Below, piece by piece: positions 1-5,854 of a DNA stretch of 5,898 nt. This DNA comes from UBA1858 sp965658595. GTDB lineage: Bacteria > Pseudomonadota > Gammaproteobacteria > UBA4575. Below the pieces are notes generated by a model. The model worked only from the letters and a program-made list of their open reading frames with translations, had not been told where the DNA came from and ran no database searches. The stretch covers positions 1 through 5,898 of the forward strand of contig CBFHSW010000036.1 in assembly GCA_965658595.1 (NCBI GenBank). The letters run 5' to 3'. The position numbers and the translations under genes were made by a program. The stretch's first letter is position 1. Every line of letters begins with the position of its first letter.

Positions 1-1
1 C

Positions 2-34
2 AGCAGTGATCAGGCTGTGTTGTGGAAATCCTAA
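2..34 (+). CDS. Possible C-terminal end of an unidentified gene cut by the left edge
   Basis: Frame 2 of the plus strand is open from the window edge for ten codons (SSDQAVLWKS) and stops with TAA at 32-34, 15 bases short of the smpB stop. This would fit a gene converging on smpB. Ten codons are too few to identify a product or even to prove coding. A competing minus-strand frame begins with ATG at 44 (MKRLRISTTQPDHC) and runs off the edge; it would follow smpB by 5 bases but has no Shine-Dalgarno sequence. I cannot decide between the two, or neither. Confidence 0.2.
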   Translation, partial: SSDQAVLWKS

Positions 35-49
35 GACGTTTCATTTAGA

Positions 50-523
50 TCAAGCATTTTTCAATATGCGTTCTTTTTGACGTTGCCAATCGCGATCTTT
101 TTCAGAGGTACGTTTATCATGTTGCTGCTTACCTTTAGCAATACCTACTTCCACTTTGGCGCGGCCTTTTTTCCAATACATCTTAGTGGCGACCAATGTG
201 TAGCCTTTTCGCTCTACGGCACCGATTAATTTATCAATTTCATGGCGATGCATTAATAATTTTCGTATTCGCGATGGGTCAGTGTATAAATGTGTTGCTG
301 CCGTCGATAAGGGCGTGATGTGGGCACCCGACATCCAAGCCTCACCCTGTTTTATGAAAATATAACTCTCTGTGATTTGGATGCTTTTTTCGCGTAAGCT
401 TTTAACTTCCCAGCCTTCTAGTGCCAGACCAGCTTCAATGGTGTCCTCAATAAAATAGTCATGACGTGCTTTTTTATTTAAGGCGATAGTGCTATCACTG
501 CTGGTGTTTTTATTCTTTTTCAT
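50..523 (-). CDS. smpB: SsrA-binding protein SmpB (trans-translation)
   Basis: SmpB binds tmRNA and delivers it to stalled ribosomes, where the nascent chain is tagged for degradation and the ribosome is freed. The 157-residue protein, counted from the ATG at 523, has the family core in order: IALNKKARHDYFIE near residue 15, EAGLALEGWEVKSLR, GAHITPL, THLYTDPSRIRKLLMHRHEI, GYTLVATKMYWKKGRAKVEVGIAKGKQQHDKR split over the second half, and a basic C-terminal tail ending ERILKNA. That tail is known to enter the ribosomal decoding centre. The frame stays open to an ATG at 604, but the extra 27 residues have no counterpart in known SmpB proteins and the SD-like AGGAG touches that ATG with no spacing, so I prefer 523. 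The start at 523 has only AAGG two bases upstream. No ssrA gene is visible in the window. Identification is very sure; the start is fairly sure. Confidence 0.96.
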   Translation of the reverse strand: MKKNKNTSSDSTIALNKKARHDYFIEDTIEAGLALEGWEVKSLREKSIQITESYIFIKQGEAWMSGAHITPLSTAATHLYTDPSRIRKLLMHRHEIDKLIGAVERKGYTLVATKMYWKKGRAKVEVGIAKGKQQHDKRTSEKDRDWQRQKERILKNA

Positions 524-588
524 GGCCTTAGTATAAACCTCAGCAAGGCTGAGTGCGATTGCGACTTGAGTGTAGTCATAAAATTCAT
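520..588 (-). CDS. Candidate 22-codon upstream ORF overlapping the smpB start (ATGA)
   Basis: In the frame different from smpB, an ATG at 588 opens 22 codons (beginning MNFMTTLKSQ, ending RFILRP) and stops with TGA at 520-522. Its stop overlaps the smpB start as ATGA (523-520), the classic geometry for translational coupling. GAAGG lies 9 bases before its ATG, a normal Shine-Dalgarno distance, while smpB itself has only a poorly spaced AAGG. The peptide resembles nothing I know. Inference: ribosomes finishing this frame could restart on smpB. A chance open frame of this length is quite possible, and the region also lies inside the unlikely longer reading of smpB. Confidence 0.3.
   Translation of the reverse strand: MNFMTTLKSQSHSALLRFILRP
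539..553. repeat. Perfect 6-bp inverted repeat upstream of smpB
   Basis: CTCAGC and GCTGAG are separated by three bases, so either strand can form a compact, GC-rich 6-bp stem. It sits 16 bases before the ATG at 523 and, in smpB mRNA, would form a hairpin inside the candidate upstream ORF. No T-tract follows on either strand, so it is not an intrinsic terminator. It could influence translation initiation or be a protein-binding site; neither is shown. Confidence 0.4.
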
Positions 589-594
589 CAAAAT
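566..594 (+). promoter_or_regulatory. Weak candidate sigma70 promoter for the transporter-ratA-ratB operon
   Basis: TTGAGT (566-571) and CAAAAT (589-594) are 17 bp apart, each matching four of six consensus bases. Transcription would begin near 600, leaving a leader of about 23 bases before the ATG at 624. Nothing better is visible in this divergent gap. For smpB on the other strand I found no pair with acceptable spacing; a TATACT at 534-529 is too near the smpB ATG to serve it with a leader. Confidence 0.3.
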
Positions 595-623
595 GAGCCT
601 TCATCTCCTAATTGAACATCAAT

Positions 624-1985
624 ATGCCAATACCAAACACTTCCATTCATGGAGAATGGTCTACTAGGTTAGCTTTTATCCTTGCTGCTACCGGCTCTGC
701 AGTCGGCCTTGGTAATATATGGAAATTTCCATACATGGCAGGTGAAAATGGTGGTGGTGCATTTGTCATCATTTATCTGGGTTTTATCATATTATTTGGC
801 TTGCCCGTCATGATGGCTGAGGTGCTGATGGGGCGACGTGGACGTCAAAGCCCTATTAACAGCCTCAAATCACTCTGCCAGTCAGAGCAGGCTAGTGCAA
901 TCTGGAGCCTCATTGGATGGAGTGGTGTATTGGCGGGAATGTTAATACTCTCTTATTATAGTGTCATTGCAGGCTGGTCATTATTTTACGTATTTGAGAG
1001 TGGAGCAGGGCACCTAAATAACATTGATCAAGAAGGTGCTGGAAATCTGTTCAAACAATTGATTTCTGATCCTATTCAATTGGTTATTTGGCATAGTAGT
1101 TTTATGCTTATGACTATGATGGTGGTAGCACGTGGCGTTAATCACGGTATTGAAGTCGCAGTCAGATACTTAATGCCGGCACTATTTTTGTTGCTTTTGA
1201 CATTGATTGCTTACTCGCTTGCTAATGGTGGAATTGCCCAAGCCGTGAAATTTATGTTCACACCTGATTTTAGCAAAATTAATCAAGACGTTATTCTGAG
1301 CGCTATGGGACAAGCTTTTTTCTCACTCAGTCTGGGTATGGGTGCAATCATGATTTACGGATCTTATCTTAAGCAATCTGCTTCTATAGGTAAAACAACT
1401 CTTGCGGTCGCCATTGCGGATAGCAGTGTAGCGATTCTTGCAGGTCTAGCGATTTTTCCTATTGTATTCTCTAATCAATTAGAAACAGCGCAGGGTGCTG
1501 GTTTAATCTTTAACACCTTGCCACTAGCGTTTGGGCAAATGCCAGGTGGATTATTATTTGGTACATTATTTTTTTTATTATTAGTGTTTGCAGCATGGAC
1601 ATCTTCTATTTCCCTCATTGAACCAGCAGTGGCATGGATGGTGGAAAATAAAAATTTCACTAGAGGTCGAGCTAGTATTTACTGTGGTGTGATTACTTGG
1701 CTAGTTGGCTTAGGCACAGTATTGTCTTTTAACTACGGTCAAAGCTGGCAGATATTTGGTAAGACCTTCTTTGATTGTTTAGATTATTTGACATCAAACA
1801 TTATGTTGCCATTGGGTGGTTTAATGATTGCATTATTTGTGGGCTGGGTGATGAGAGAGAGTTCTGTGAGAGAAGAGCTTGCGATGCAAAATCAAACTAT
1901 TTATTTGATATGGCGTTTCTTGCTTAAATACATTACACCACTTGGATTGATATTGGTGTTTCTTAGCGTGATTGAGGTGATTTAG
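624..1985 (+). CDS. Sodium-dependent transporter, NSS/SNF family (LeuT fold)
   Basis: This is an inner-membrane symporter of the neurotransmitter:sodium family, which in bacteria mostly takes up amino acids or related amines with Na+. The 453-residue protein is a chain of hydrophobic segments, about 11, as in the shorter bacterial branch (Tyt1, MhsT). TM1 carries GSAVGLGNIWKFPY at residues 24-37, with G24, A26, V27 and N31 matching LeuT sodium-site residues G20, A22, V23 and N27. TM6 has FFSLSLGMGAI (232-242), with Ser234 where LeuT has Thr254. TM8 has AAWTSSISLIEP, with A323, T326 and S327 matching the LeuT Na2 site. GENGGGAF after TM1 is also typical. ATG 624 is preferred to TTG 612 because family N-termini begin close to this point; neither has a clear Shine-Dalgarno. 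The gene stops 1 base before ratA, so the two are likely co-transcribed. The substrate cannot be read from the sequence. Confidence 0.93.
   Translation: MPIPNTSIHGEWSTRLAFILAATGSAVGLGNIWKFPYMAGENGGGAFVIIYLGFIILFGLPVMMAEVLMGRRGRQSPINSLKSLCQSEQASAIWSLIGWSGVLAGMLILSYYSVIAGWSLFYVFESGAGHLNNIDQEGAGNLFKQLISDPIQLVIWHSSFMLMTMMVVARGVNHGIEVAVRYLMPALFLLLLTLIAYSLANGGIAQAVKFMFTPDFSKINQDVILSAMGQAFFSLSLGMGAIMIYGSYLKQSASIGKTTLAVAIADSSVAILAGLAIFPIVFSNQLETAQGAGLIFNTLPLAFGQMPGGLLFGTLFFLLLVFAAWTSSISLIEPAVAWMVENKNFTRGRASIYCGVITWLVGLGTVLSFNYGQSWQIFGKTFFDCLDYLTSNIMLPLGGLMIALFVGWVMRESSVREELAMQNQTIYLIWRFLLKYITPLGLILVFLSVIEVI
1974..1980 (+). promoter_or_regulatory. Strong ribosome binding site of ratA
   Basis: GAGGTGA is a seven-base match to the 16S anti-Shine-Dalgarno complement and lies 6 bases before the ratA ATG at 1987. 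It is inside the last codons of the transporter gene. It is the best ribosome binding site in the window and fixes the ratA start. Confidence 0.8.
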
Positions 1986-1986
1986 G

Positions 1987-2418
1987 ATGCCTAGTATTAG
2001 TCGTAGCGCATTAGTCCCTTATAGTGCTGAACAAATGTATCAAGTGGTAAATAATACACAGGATTATCCCAGCTTCGTGCCATGGTGTAATCAAAGTGAA
2101 TCAAAAATTCTTGGTCTTAATGAAAAACAAGCGACATTGCATTTTGCACGTGGTGCTATCAAAACTTCATTCACTACTCGTAATATCTTGACTGAGAGTG
2201 AGGTCATTGCAATGACCTTGATTGATGGCCCCTTTAAGCAGTTACAAGGTGAGTGGCGTTTTACTGAGATAGAAGAATTGGGTTCTCGTGTAGAGCTATC
2301 ACTTGAGTTTGAATTATCTAATCCAATGCTTAAGTTAGCTTTGGAAAGTTTTTTCAATCAAATATGTGATCGTCTGGTGAGTTCTTTTGTTGAGCGAGCA
2401 GAACAGATTTATAAGTAG
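1987..2418 (+). CDS. ratA: RatA family START/COQ10-like (SRPBCC) protein
   Basis: RatA in E. coli was reported to block 70S ribosome association when overproduced. The family also contains the mitochondrial COQ10 protein, which binds ubiquinone, so lipid or quinone handling is an equally serious role. The 143-residue length fits the family. The hallmarks are the start PSISRSALVPYSAEQMYQVV, DYPSFVPWC near residue 27, the central FTTRN and LIDGPFKQLQGEWRF, and a C-terminal helix with FFNQICDRLVSSFVERA, together one START-like fold. The protein is soluble, with no signal peptide. It follows the transporter by 1 base behind a strong ribosome binding site and is followed at once by ratB, the usual partner. 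Calling the pair a toxin-antitoxin system is not justified, because RatB has not been shown to be an antitoxin. Confidence 0.95.
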   Translation: MPSISRSALVPYSAEQMYQVVNNTQDYPSFVPWCNQSESKILGLNEKQATLHFARGAIKTSFTTRNILTESEVIAMTLIDGPFKQLQGEWRFTEIEELGSRVELSLEFELSNPMLKLALESFFNQICDRLVSSFVERAEQIYK

Positions 2419-2425
2419 AATACTT

Positions 2426-2692
2426 ATGAAGATAGAATTAGTTTATATACAGCCACAACAAGAGTTTATTCAGGAGATAGAGATTGAGGCTGGTAGCTCA
2501 GTAGCCCAGGTCATACAACAAAGTGATTTGTTTGGGCAGTACCCACATCTATGTTTAGATACCATAGATATTGGGATTTTTAGTGCGCCGGTAGGTTTGC
2601 ATACCATTGTCAATGAGGGTGATCGCATAGAGATTTACCGTGATCTTTTAATGGACCCTATGCAAGCAAGACGCCTGCGTGCTCGAGTTTGA
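2426..2692 (+). CDS. ratB: RatB/RnfH family protein (UPF0125), ubiquitin-like fold
   Basis: This small soluble protein of 88 residues belongs to the RnfH/UPF0125 family, which is almost always beside ratA and whose biochemical role is unknown. It begins KIELVYIQPQQEF and carries the family features SVAQVIQQSDL, the VGIF-like DIGIFSAPV, the conserved GDRIEIYRDLLMDP near residues 67-80, and the terminal ARRLRARV. The frame extends upstream to a TTG at 2387, but those 13 residues overlap ratA and are not family-like, so the ATG at 2426, 7 bases after the ratA stop, is chosen. No clear Shine-Dalgarno precedes it. A 5-bp inverted repeat (AAGTA-GAA-TACTT, 2412-2424) spans the gap, so translation probably depends on ribosomes leaving ratA. 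Confidence 0.93.
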   Translation: MKIELVYIQPQQEFIQEIEIEAGSSVAQVIQQSDLFGQYPHLCLDTIDIGIFSAPVGLHTIVNEGDRIEIYRDLLMDPMQARRLRARV

Positions 2693-2740
2693 TTAATGGG
2701 TGTATGGCTGAGCTAAAATTCTTTTGAGTTAAAATGTATA
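2693..2740. other. Convergent gap between ratB and bamE, no clear terminator
   Basis: These 48 bases separate the 3' ends of the rightward transporter-ratA-ratB run and the leftward nadK-recN-bamE run. A bidirectional terminator would be expected. I see only AT-rich weak pairings such as TTTTGAGTTAAAA around 2722-2734, with no GC-rich stem and T-tract. Termination may be Rho-dependent, or transcripts may overlap at their ends. Confidence 0.4.
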
Positions 2741-3106
2741 TTATTGGCTACTAGTAAGACTAGATTCATTATCTGATTCTGGCATATTCCCTTTACGTAT
2801 CTCAGTTACCGTGTCGCCATCAAAAAATATAGTTAAATGGTAACTTTCAGTTTCACCATAATCAGGAATTAGATGAAATGCATAATCCCATCTGTCGGGA
2901 TGAAATGCATCAGTGATTAATGGAGTGCCCATCAGAAACTTGACTTGATTCTTAGTCATGCCAACTTTCAATTGATCAACTTTCTCCATCTCAATCGCAT
3001 TGCCCTGTTGGACATCAATTCTATGGATAGTGAGTAACTTGCTTGAGCAATTGCTCAACATGAGAGTGATACATGTGACTAATAATATAGCTGAGAATTT
3101 AATCAT
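2741..3106 (-). CDS. bamE: Outer-membrane assembly lipoprotein BamE (SmpA/OmlA)
   Basis: BamE is a small periplasm-facing lipoprotein of the Bam complex (BamA-E), which folds beta-barrel proteins into the outer membrane. The 121-residue protein starts with a lipoprotein signal: MIK, a hydrophobic stretch, then the lipobox LSNC with the lipidated Cys at residue 20. The mature part has RIDVQQGNAIEMEKVDQL, KVGMTKNQVKFLMGTPLITD and HPDRWDYAF, then alternating strands ending near ITEI-type VTEIRKG, as in the family (E. coli BamE is 113 residues). The last 15 or so residues are a polar tail. It lies 45 bp after recN on the same strand and converges with ratB. The ATG at 3106 has no Shine-Dalgarno, but a TATAAT is close upstream. 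No in-frame start codon lies between it and an upstream stop. Confidence 0.95.
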   Translation of the reverse strand: MIKFSAILLVTCITLMLSNCSSKLLTIHRIDVQQGNAIEMEKVDQLKVGMTKNQVKFLMGTPLITDAFHPDRWDYAFHLIPDYGETESYHLTIFFDGDTVTEIRKGNMPESDNESSLTSSQ

Positions 3107-3113
3107 GATGACT

Positions 3114-3119
3114 ATTATA
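3114..3119 (-). promoter_or_regulatory. Perfect -10 hexamer (TATAAT) immediately before bamE
   Basis: On the minus strand TATAAT ends 7 bases before the bamE ATG. If used as a sigma70 -10 element, transcription would start on or beside the ATG, giving a leaderless or nearly leaderless mRNA; this would agree with the absence of a Shine-Dalgarno. No good -35 hexamer is found at 16-18 bp (TCAAGC at 17 bp) and there is no extended -10 TG. An AT-rich coincidence remains likely. Confidence 0.3.
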
Positions 3120-3151
3120 AAGAGTTCTTAAATTTTGCTTGATATTTACCA

Positions 3152-4834
3152 TTATGAGATGGATTGATTAGATGAAAATGTATCTAACATCTCTTGTGCA
3201 TGTGAGTATGTATTTTGTGTGAGCTTAACACCCCCAATCATACGCGCAAGCTCTGAAACACGCTGTTCGGCATCAAGATACTCTATTGCCGATGATGTGT
3301 CTTTATTTTCTGAGTATTTGTTGACGCGATAATGATGATGAGCGCTGGCGGCCACCTGTGCTAAGTGGGTGATACACATGACTTGCTTATGCTCACCAAT
3401 ATCTCGCAATGCTCTTCCGACCACCTCGGCCACAGCTCCGCCCACGCCAGAATCTACTTCATCAAATATCAACACGGGGACTTCAAGGTGTTCTACGGCG
3501 ATCATTTGTATGGCTAGACTAATACGAGATAATTCACCTCCAGAGGCTACTTGAGTCAGAGGCAACATCTTTTGTCCGGGATTGGTTTGTATATTGATGA
3601 TGACTTTATCTGTGCCATGGCTATTAGCTTGTTGGTCCGCAGTCACTGCAATTTCTAATTGTGCTTTCTGCATGCCAAGTTGTGCTAAGGCTAGAGTGAT
3701 TTCTTGGCTTAATTTGTGGCCCGCTTCAGTTCTTTTTTGGCTGATTTTATTGGCCAAATGCGTATATTTTTGCTCACTTTTTTGACACTGAACAGTGAGC
3801 GTCTCTAGATCATAATCAGGTTGAGTTAAGGTCTCTAATTCCTGACTAAGTTCTTGATGTAGTTGCGGGATCTGCTCAGGTGATATTTTATGCTTACGTG
3901 ATATCTGATCGATTAAGCTCATACGTTCTTGTGTTTCTGCTAGCATCTGTGGCTCTACACTTATCTTCTCAGCATAGTGCGCAAGTTCGCTGGCGGCTTC
4001 ATCAATCAATGTAATGGATTCTTGTAACGATTGTTGAGTGTCAGTGAGTGATGAGTCATTTGTTATGCATTGTTCAATTTGTCCAATGACTGCGCTTAGT
4101 TGTGTGTAAACATCTTGGCTTTCATCATTTTTCAGTTGATGACTGGCACCTGAACTGATGTGTTTTAATTCTTCTGCATTTGACAAACGTACCAACAGTT
4201 TTTCTAAGTCAGAAAATTCATTTTCAGACATTGAGAGCTGGTCTAGTTCTTCTACTTGATAACGCAATAAATCTATTCTGGAGGCAATATCGCCAGCATT
4301 TTCAGATAAACTCTGCAGACGAACTTTTTGTTCTTGCCAATCTTGAAAGCATGTCGTCAGTGTTGCGAGATCTTTCACATTACCTGCAAATTGATCTAGC
4401 AGTTGACGTTGCGTAGCGGTCTGCATGAGTGACTGATGAGCATGCTGACCATAGATATTAATGATGCGTTCTCCTAGGCTTCTGAGTATTTTCAGTGGCA
4501 CTGGCACGCCATTGATATAAGCACGTGATTTACCATCGACCCGCATTACGCGACGCAAGATACATTCGGAGTCAGAGTCAAAGTCATTATCTTGCATCCA
4601 AGTCAAAATGTTGGATTTTTCCGCCAACTCAACAACTAAAATAATCTCAGCAGATTCTTCTCCAGCACGAATCAAAGAGCTATCAGCGCGGTCTCCTAAC
4701 ACTAATCCCATAGCATCTATAATGATCGATTTGCCTGCTCCTGTCTCACCTGTGAGAGTGCTTAAGCCGGCAAAAAATTGCAGCTCTAAGTGTTGGATGA
4801 TGGCAAAATTCTTTATGTGTAGCGACTTGAGCAT
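3152..4834 (-). CDS. recN: DNA repair protein RecN (SMC-like ATPase)
   Basis: RecN is a cytosolic SMC-related ATPase that helps hold and join DNA ends during recombinational repair of double-strand breaks. The 560 residues fit the family (E. coli 553). The N-terminal head has KNFAII and Walker A GETGAGKS at 29-36 with Lys35, followed by the RecN-typical GLVLGDRADSSLIR and YGQHAHQSL. A long polar, Glu/Gln/Leu-rich middle, roughly 150-380, is the coiled-coil arm. The C-terminal head has the ABC signature SGGELSR at 431-437, Walker B PVLIFDEVDSG with Asp458-Glu459, and the D-loop-side GVGGAVAEVVGRAL, then ITHLAQVAA. All ATPase elements are intact. It starts 4 bases after the nadK stop; the nearest SD-like GGAG is 17 bases off, so coupling to nadK is likely. 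I see no LexA box in the short upstream gap, although recN is SOS-regulated in E. coli. Confidence 0.98.
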   Translation of the reverse strand: MLKSLHIKNFAIIQHLELQFFAGLSTLTGETGAGKSIIIDAMGLVLGDRADSSLIRAGEESAEIILVVELAEKSNILTWMQDNDFDSDSECILRRVMRVDGKSRAYINGVPVPLKILRSLGERIINIYGQHAHQSLMQTATQRQLLDQFAGNVKDLATLTTCFQDWQEQKVRLQSLSENAGDIASRIDLLRYQVEELDQLSMSENEFSDLEKLLVRLSNAEELKHISSGASHQLKNDESQDVYTQLSAVIGQIEQCITNDSSLTDTQQSLQESITLIDEAASELAHYAEKISVEPQMLAETQERMSLIDQISRKHKISPEQIPQLHQELSQELETLTQPDYDLETLTVQCQKSEQKYTHLANKISQKRTEAGHKLSQEITLALAQLGMQKAQLEIAVTADQQANSHGTDKVIINIQTNPGQKMLPLTQVASGGELSRISLAIQMIAVEHLEVPVLIFDEVDSGVGGAVAEVVGRALRDIGEHKQVMCITHLAQVAASAHHHYRVNKYSENKDTSSAIEYLDAEQRVSELARMIGGVKLTQNTYSHAQEMLDTFSSNQSIS

Positions 4835-4838
4835 GCTG

Positions 4839-5717
4839 TTATGGCTGTTGACTCCAGTTCAACTTCTCACGAAGTACATTGAAGAATGAATAGCTATTAG
4901 GCTGTATTAGTATGAGTGGATTATGAGACTTTTCGATTACAATGCTATCACCTGGAATGAGATCACTGACCATCTGTCCGTCTACTGCTACAACTCCTCG
5001 ATGCTGATTGGTGTCTGAGTAGATAATTTCCAAGCGGCAATCGTTATTGACCACAATCGGTCGGTTGCTCAGAGTATGTGGGCAAATAGGCACCAAAATT
5101 GTATTATTCGCTGTCGGATGTACGATCGGTCCTCCAGCGGATAAAGCATAGGCAGTTGAACCTGTAGGTGTAGAAATCACTAAACCATCTGCGCGTAAAG
5201 CATTTAAGAATTCATCATCGATTCTTGTTTCAAGATCAATAATTCTAATGCTGGTGAGAGCGTGCGTCACAATGTCATTGATGGCATAACGTTGAGCAAT
5301 AATTTCATGATTGCGTGTAACAGTGGCTTGTAATGTTGGGCGCTTTTCTTCAAAACATTCGCCATCCAACATGCTGGTCAGGTCAACATGCAAATTATCG
5401 GGTGAAATATCTGTCAAGAATCCGAGTCTTCCTCGGTTAATACCTATGATTGGAATGTCATGGGAGAGCATGGATTGAGCGGCCGCTAGTAAAGTCCCAT
5501 CACCACCCACCACCACTGCCAAATCAATCTCAGTATGCATATCATCAGTATCCATGCATAAGTCTGCTGGTTGAGTGAGATATTGCTGAGTATGCTTATC
5601 AGCTATCACGCGCACTTGTCTATGCGCGAGTAATTCGTACAAGCTACGCACAGTGCCGATGACCTGTTCATCATTCTGTTTTGCGATGATACCTATAGAT
5701 TTAAATTGAGTTTTCAC
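4839..5717 (-). CDS. nadK: NAD kinase
   Basis: NadK phosphorylates NAD+ to NADP+ and is the sole de novo NADP source in most bacteria. The 292-residue length equals that of E. coli NadK. Seen motifs are the N-terminal IGIIAK, the nucleotide-site GGDGT at 71-75 with catalytic Asp73, INRGRLGFLTDI at 93-104, the acidic-pair position Asn147-Asp148, TPTGSTAYALSAGGPI at 183-198, and PHTLSNRPIVV at 213-223. The C-terminal beta-rich half ends in a YSFFNVLREKLNW segment like other proteobacterial NadKs. The start is GTG at 5717; a nearby ATG at 5733 is out of frame. Only a weak AGAG lies 6 bases upstream. It heads the nadK-recN-bamE run. In E. coli grpE lies divergent to nadK; the matching position here is beyond the right edge. 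Confidence 0.97.
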   Translation of the reverse strand: MKTQFKSIGIIAKQNDEQVIGTVRSLYELLAHRQVRVIADKHTQQYLTQPADLCMDTDDMHTEIDLAVVVGGDGTLLAAAQSMLSHDIPIIGINRGRLGFLTDISPDNLHVDLTSMLDGECFEEKRPTLQATVTRNHEIIAQRYAINDIVTHALTSIRIIDLETRIDDEFLNALRADGLVISTPTGSTAYALSAGGPIVHPTANNTILVPICPHTLSNRPIVVNNDCRLEIIYSDTNQHRGVVAVDGQMVSDLIPGDSIVIEKSHNPLILIQPNSYSFFNVLREKLNWSQQP

Positions 5718-5738
5718 ACGTGGCTCTATTCATGTTCT

Positions 5739-5765
5739 CTAGTGTTCACCTTAAACGGTGACTAG
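5739..5765. repeat. Bulged inverted repeat upstream of nadK
   Basis: The arms CTAGT-CACC and GGTG-ACTAG form nine base pairs, with a three-base bulge (GTT) on one side and a six-base loop (TTAAAC on the plus strand). It lies 22 bases before the nadK GTG and would fall in the nadK mRNA leader if transcription starts further upstream. No T-tract follows on either strand, so it is not a standard terminator. Its function is unknown; an operator or leader hairpin is possible. Confidence 0.4.
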
Positions 5766-5783
5766 TTTAGGGTTGTCTCATTA

Positions 5784-5811
5784 GTTACAGATGAAAGTAT
5801 TAATCTATAAC
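5784..5811 (+). promoter_or_regulatory. Candidate sigma70 promoter pointing out of the window
   Basis: GTTACA (5784-5789, four of six) and TATAAC (5806-5811, five of six) are separated by 16 bp on the plus strand. Transcription would start near 5818 and run past the right edge. In gammaproteobacteria grpE often lies divergent from nadK, so that gene could be the target; this is inference from gene order only. I see no sigma32-type CTTGAAA/CCCCAT pair in the visible region. Confidence 0.3.
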
Positions 5812-5854
5812 TAGAGTCTTTCATGACTATATAGGCGATATTGATACTTTTCAT
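5791..5854. repeat. Three copies of ATGAAAG-type motif, one inverted
   Basis: ATGAAAGTAT (5791-5800, plus strand) is mirrored by CTTTCAT (5818-5824) and by ATACTTTTCAT (5844-5854). The first arm can therefore pair with either of the other two, and the two minus-strand copies are direct repeats 30 bp apart. CTATATAG (5827-5834) is a further short palindrome between them. The composition is AT-rich, which makes such matches easy to get by chance. The gene-free stretch 5718-5898 holds nothing else that I can support. Confidence 0.3.

Noticed and set aside
529..534. TATACT as a -10 box for smpB
   Set aside because: It lies 5 bases from the ATG with no -35 hexamer at 16-18 bp, leaving no leader for the coupling-type start.
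524..604. N-terminal extension of smpB from ATG 604
   Set aside because: The extra 27 residues are not SmpB-like, the AGGAG touches the ATG with no spacing, and known SmpB proteins begin near the ATG at 523.
612..623. TTG start for the transporter
   Set aside because: An ATG four codons later fits family N-termini, and the TTG has no ribosome binding site.
1475..1660. 61-codon minus-strand frame inside the transporter
   Set aside because: It is antisense to a well supported gene and has no recognisable protein features.
2091..2357. 88-codon minus-strand frame inside ratA
   Set aside because: It lies antisense within a conserved gene and looks like a shadow frame.
2387..2425. ratB extended to a TTG overlapping ratA
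   Set aside because: RatB-family similarity begins exactly at the ATG at 2426.
1987..2692. ratA-ratB as a toxin-antitoxin module
   Set aside because: Despite the name, RatB is not established as an antitoxin, and both look like core genes in the usual housekeeping order.
2693..2740. Intrinsic terminator between ratB and bamE
   Set aside because: Only weak AT pairings are present, without a GC-rich stem followed by a T-tract.
3369..4889. Four plus-strand frames (3369-3554, 3582-3785, 4180-4416, 4608-4889) over recN and the nadK end
   Set aside because: recN is continuous and carries all its motifs on the other strand; these frames have no family features or ribosome binding sites.
5762..5854. 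30-codon minus-strand frame upstream of nadK starting MKSINIAYIV
   Set aside because: It has no Shine-Dalgarno, no recognisable features and overlaps the repeat region; chance is the best explanation.
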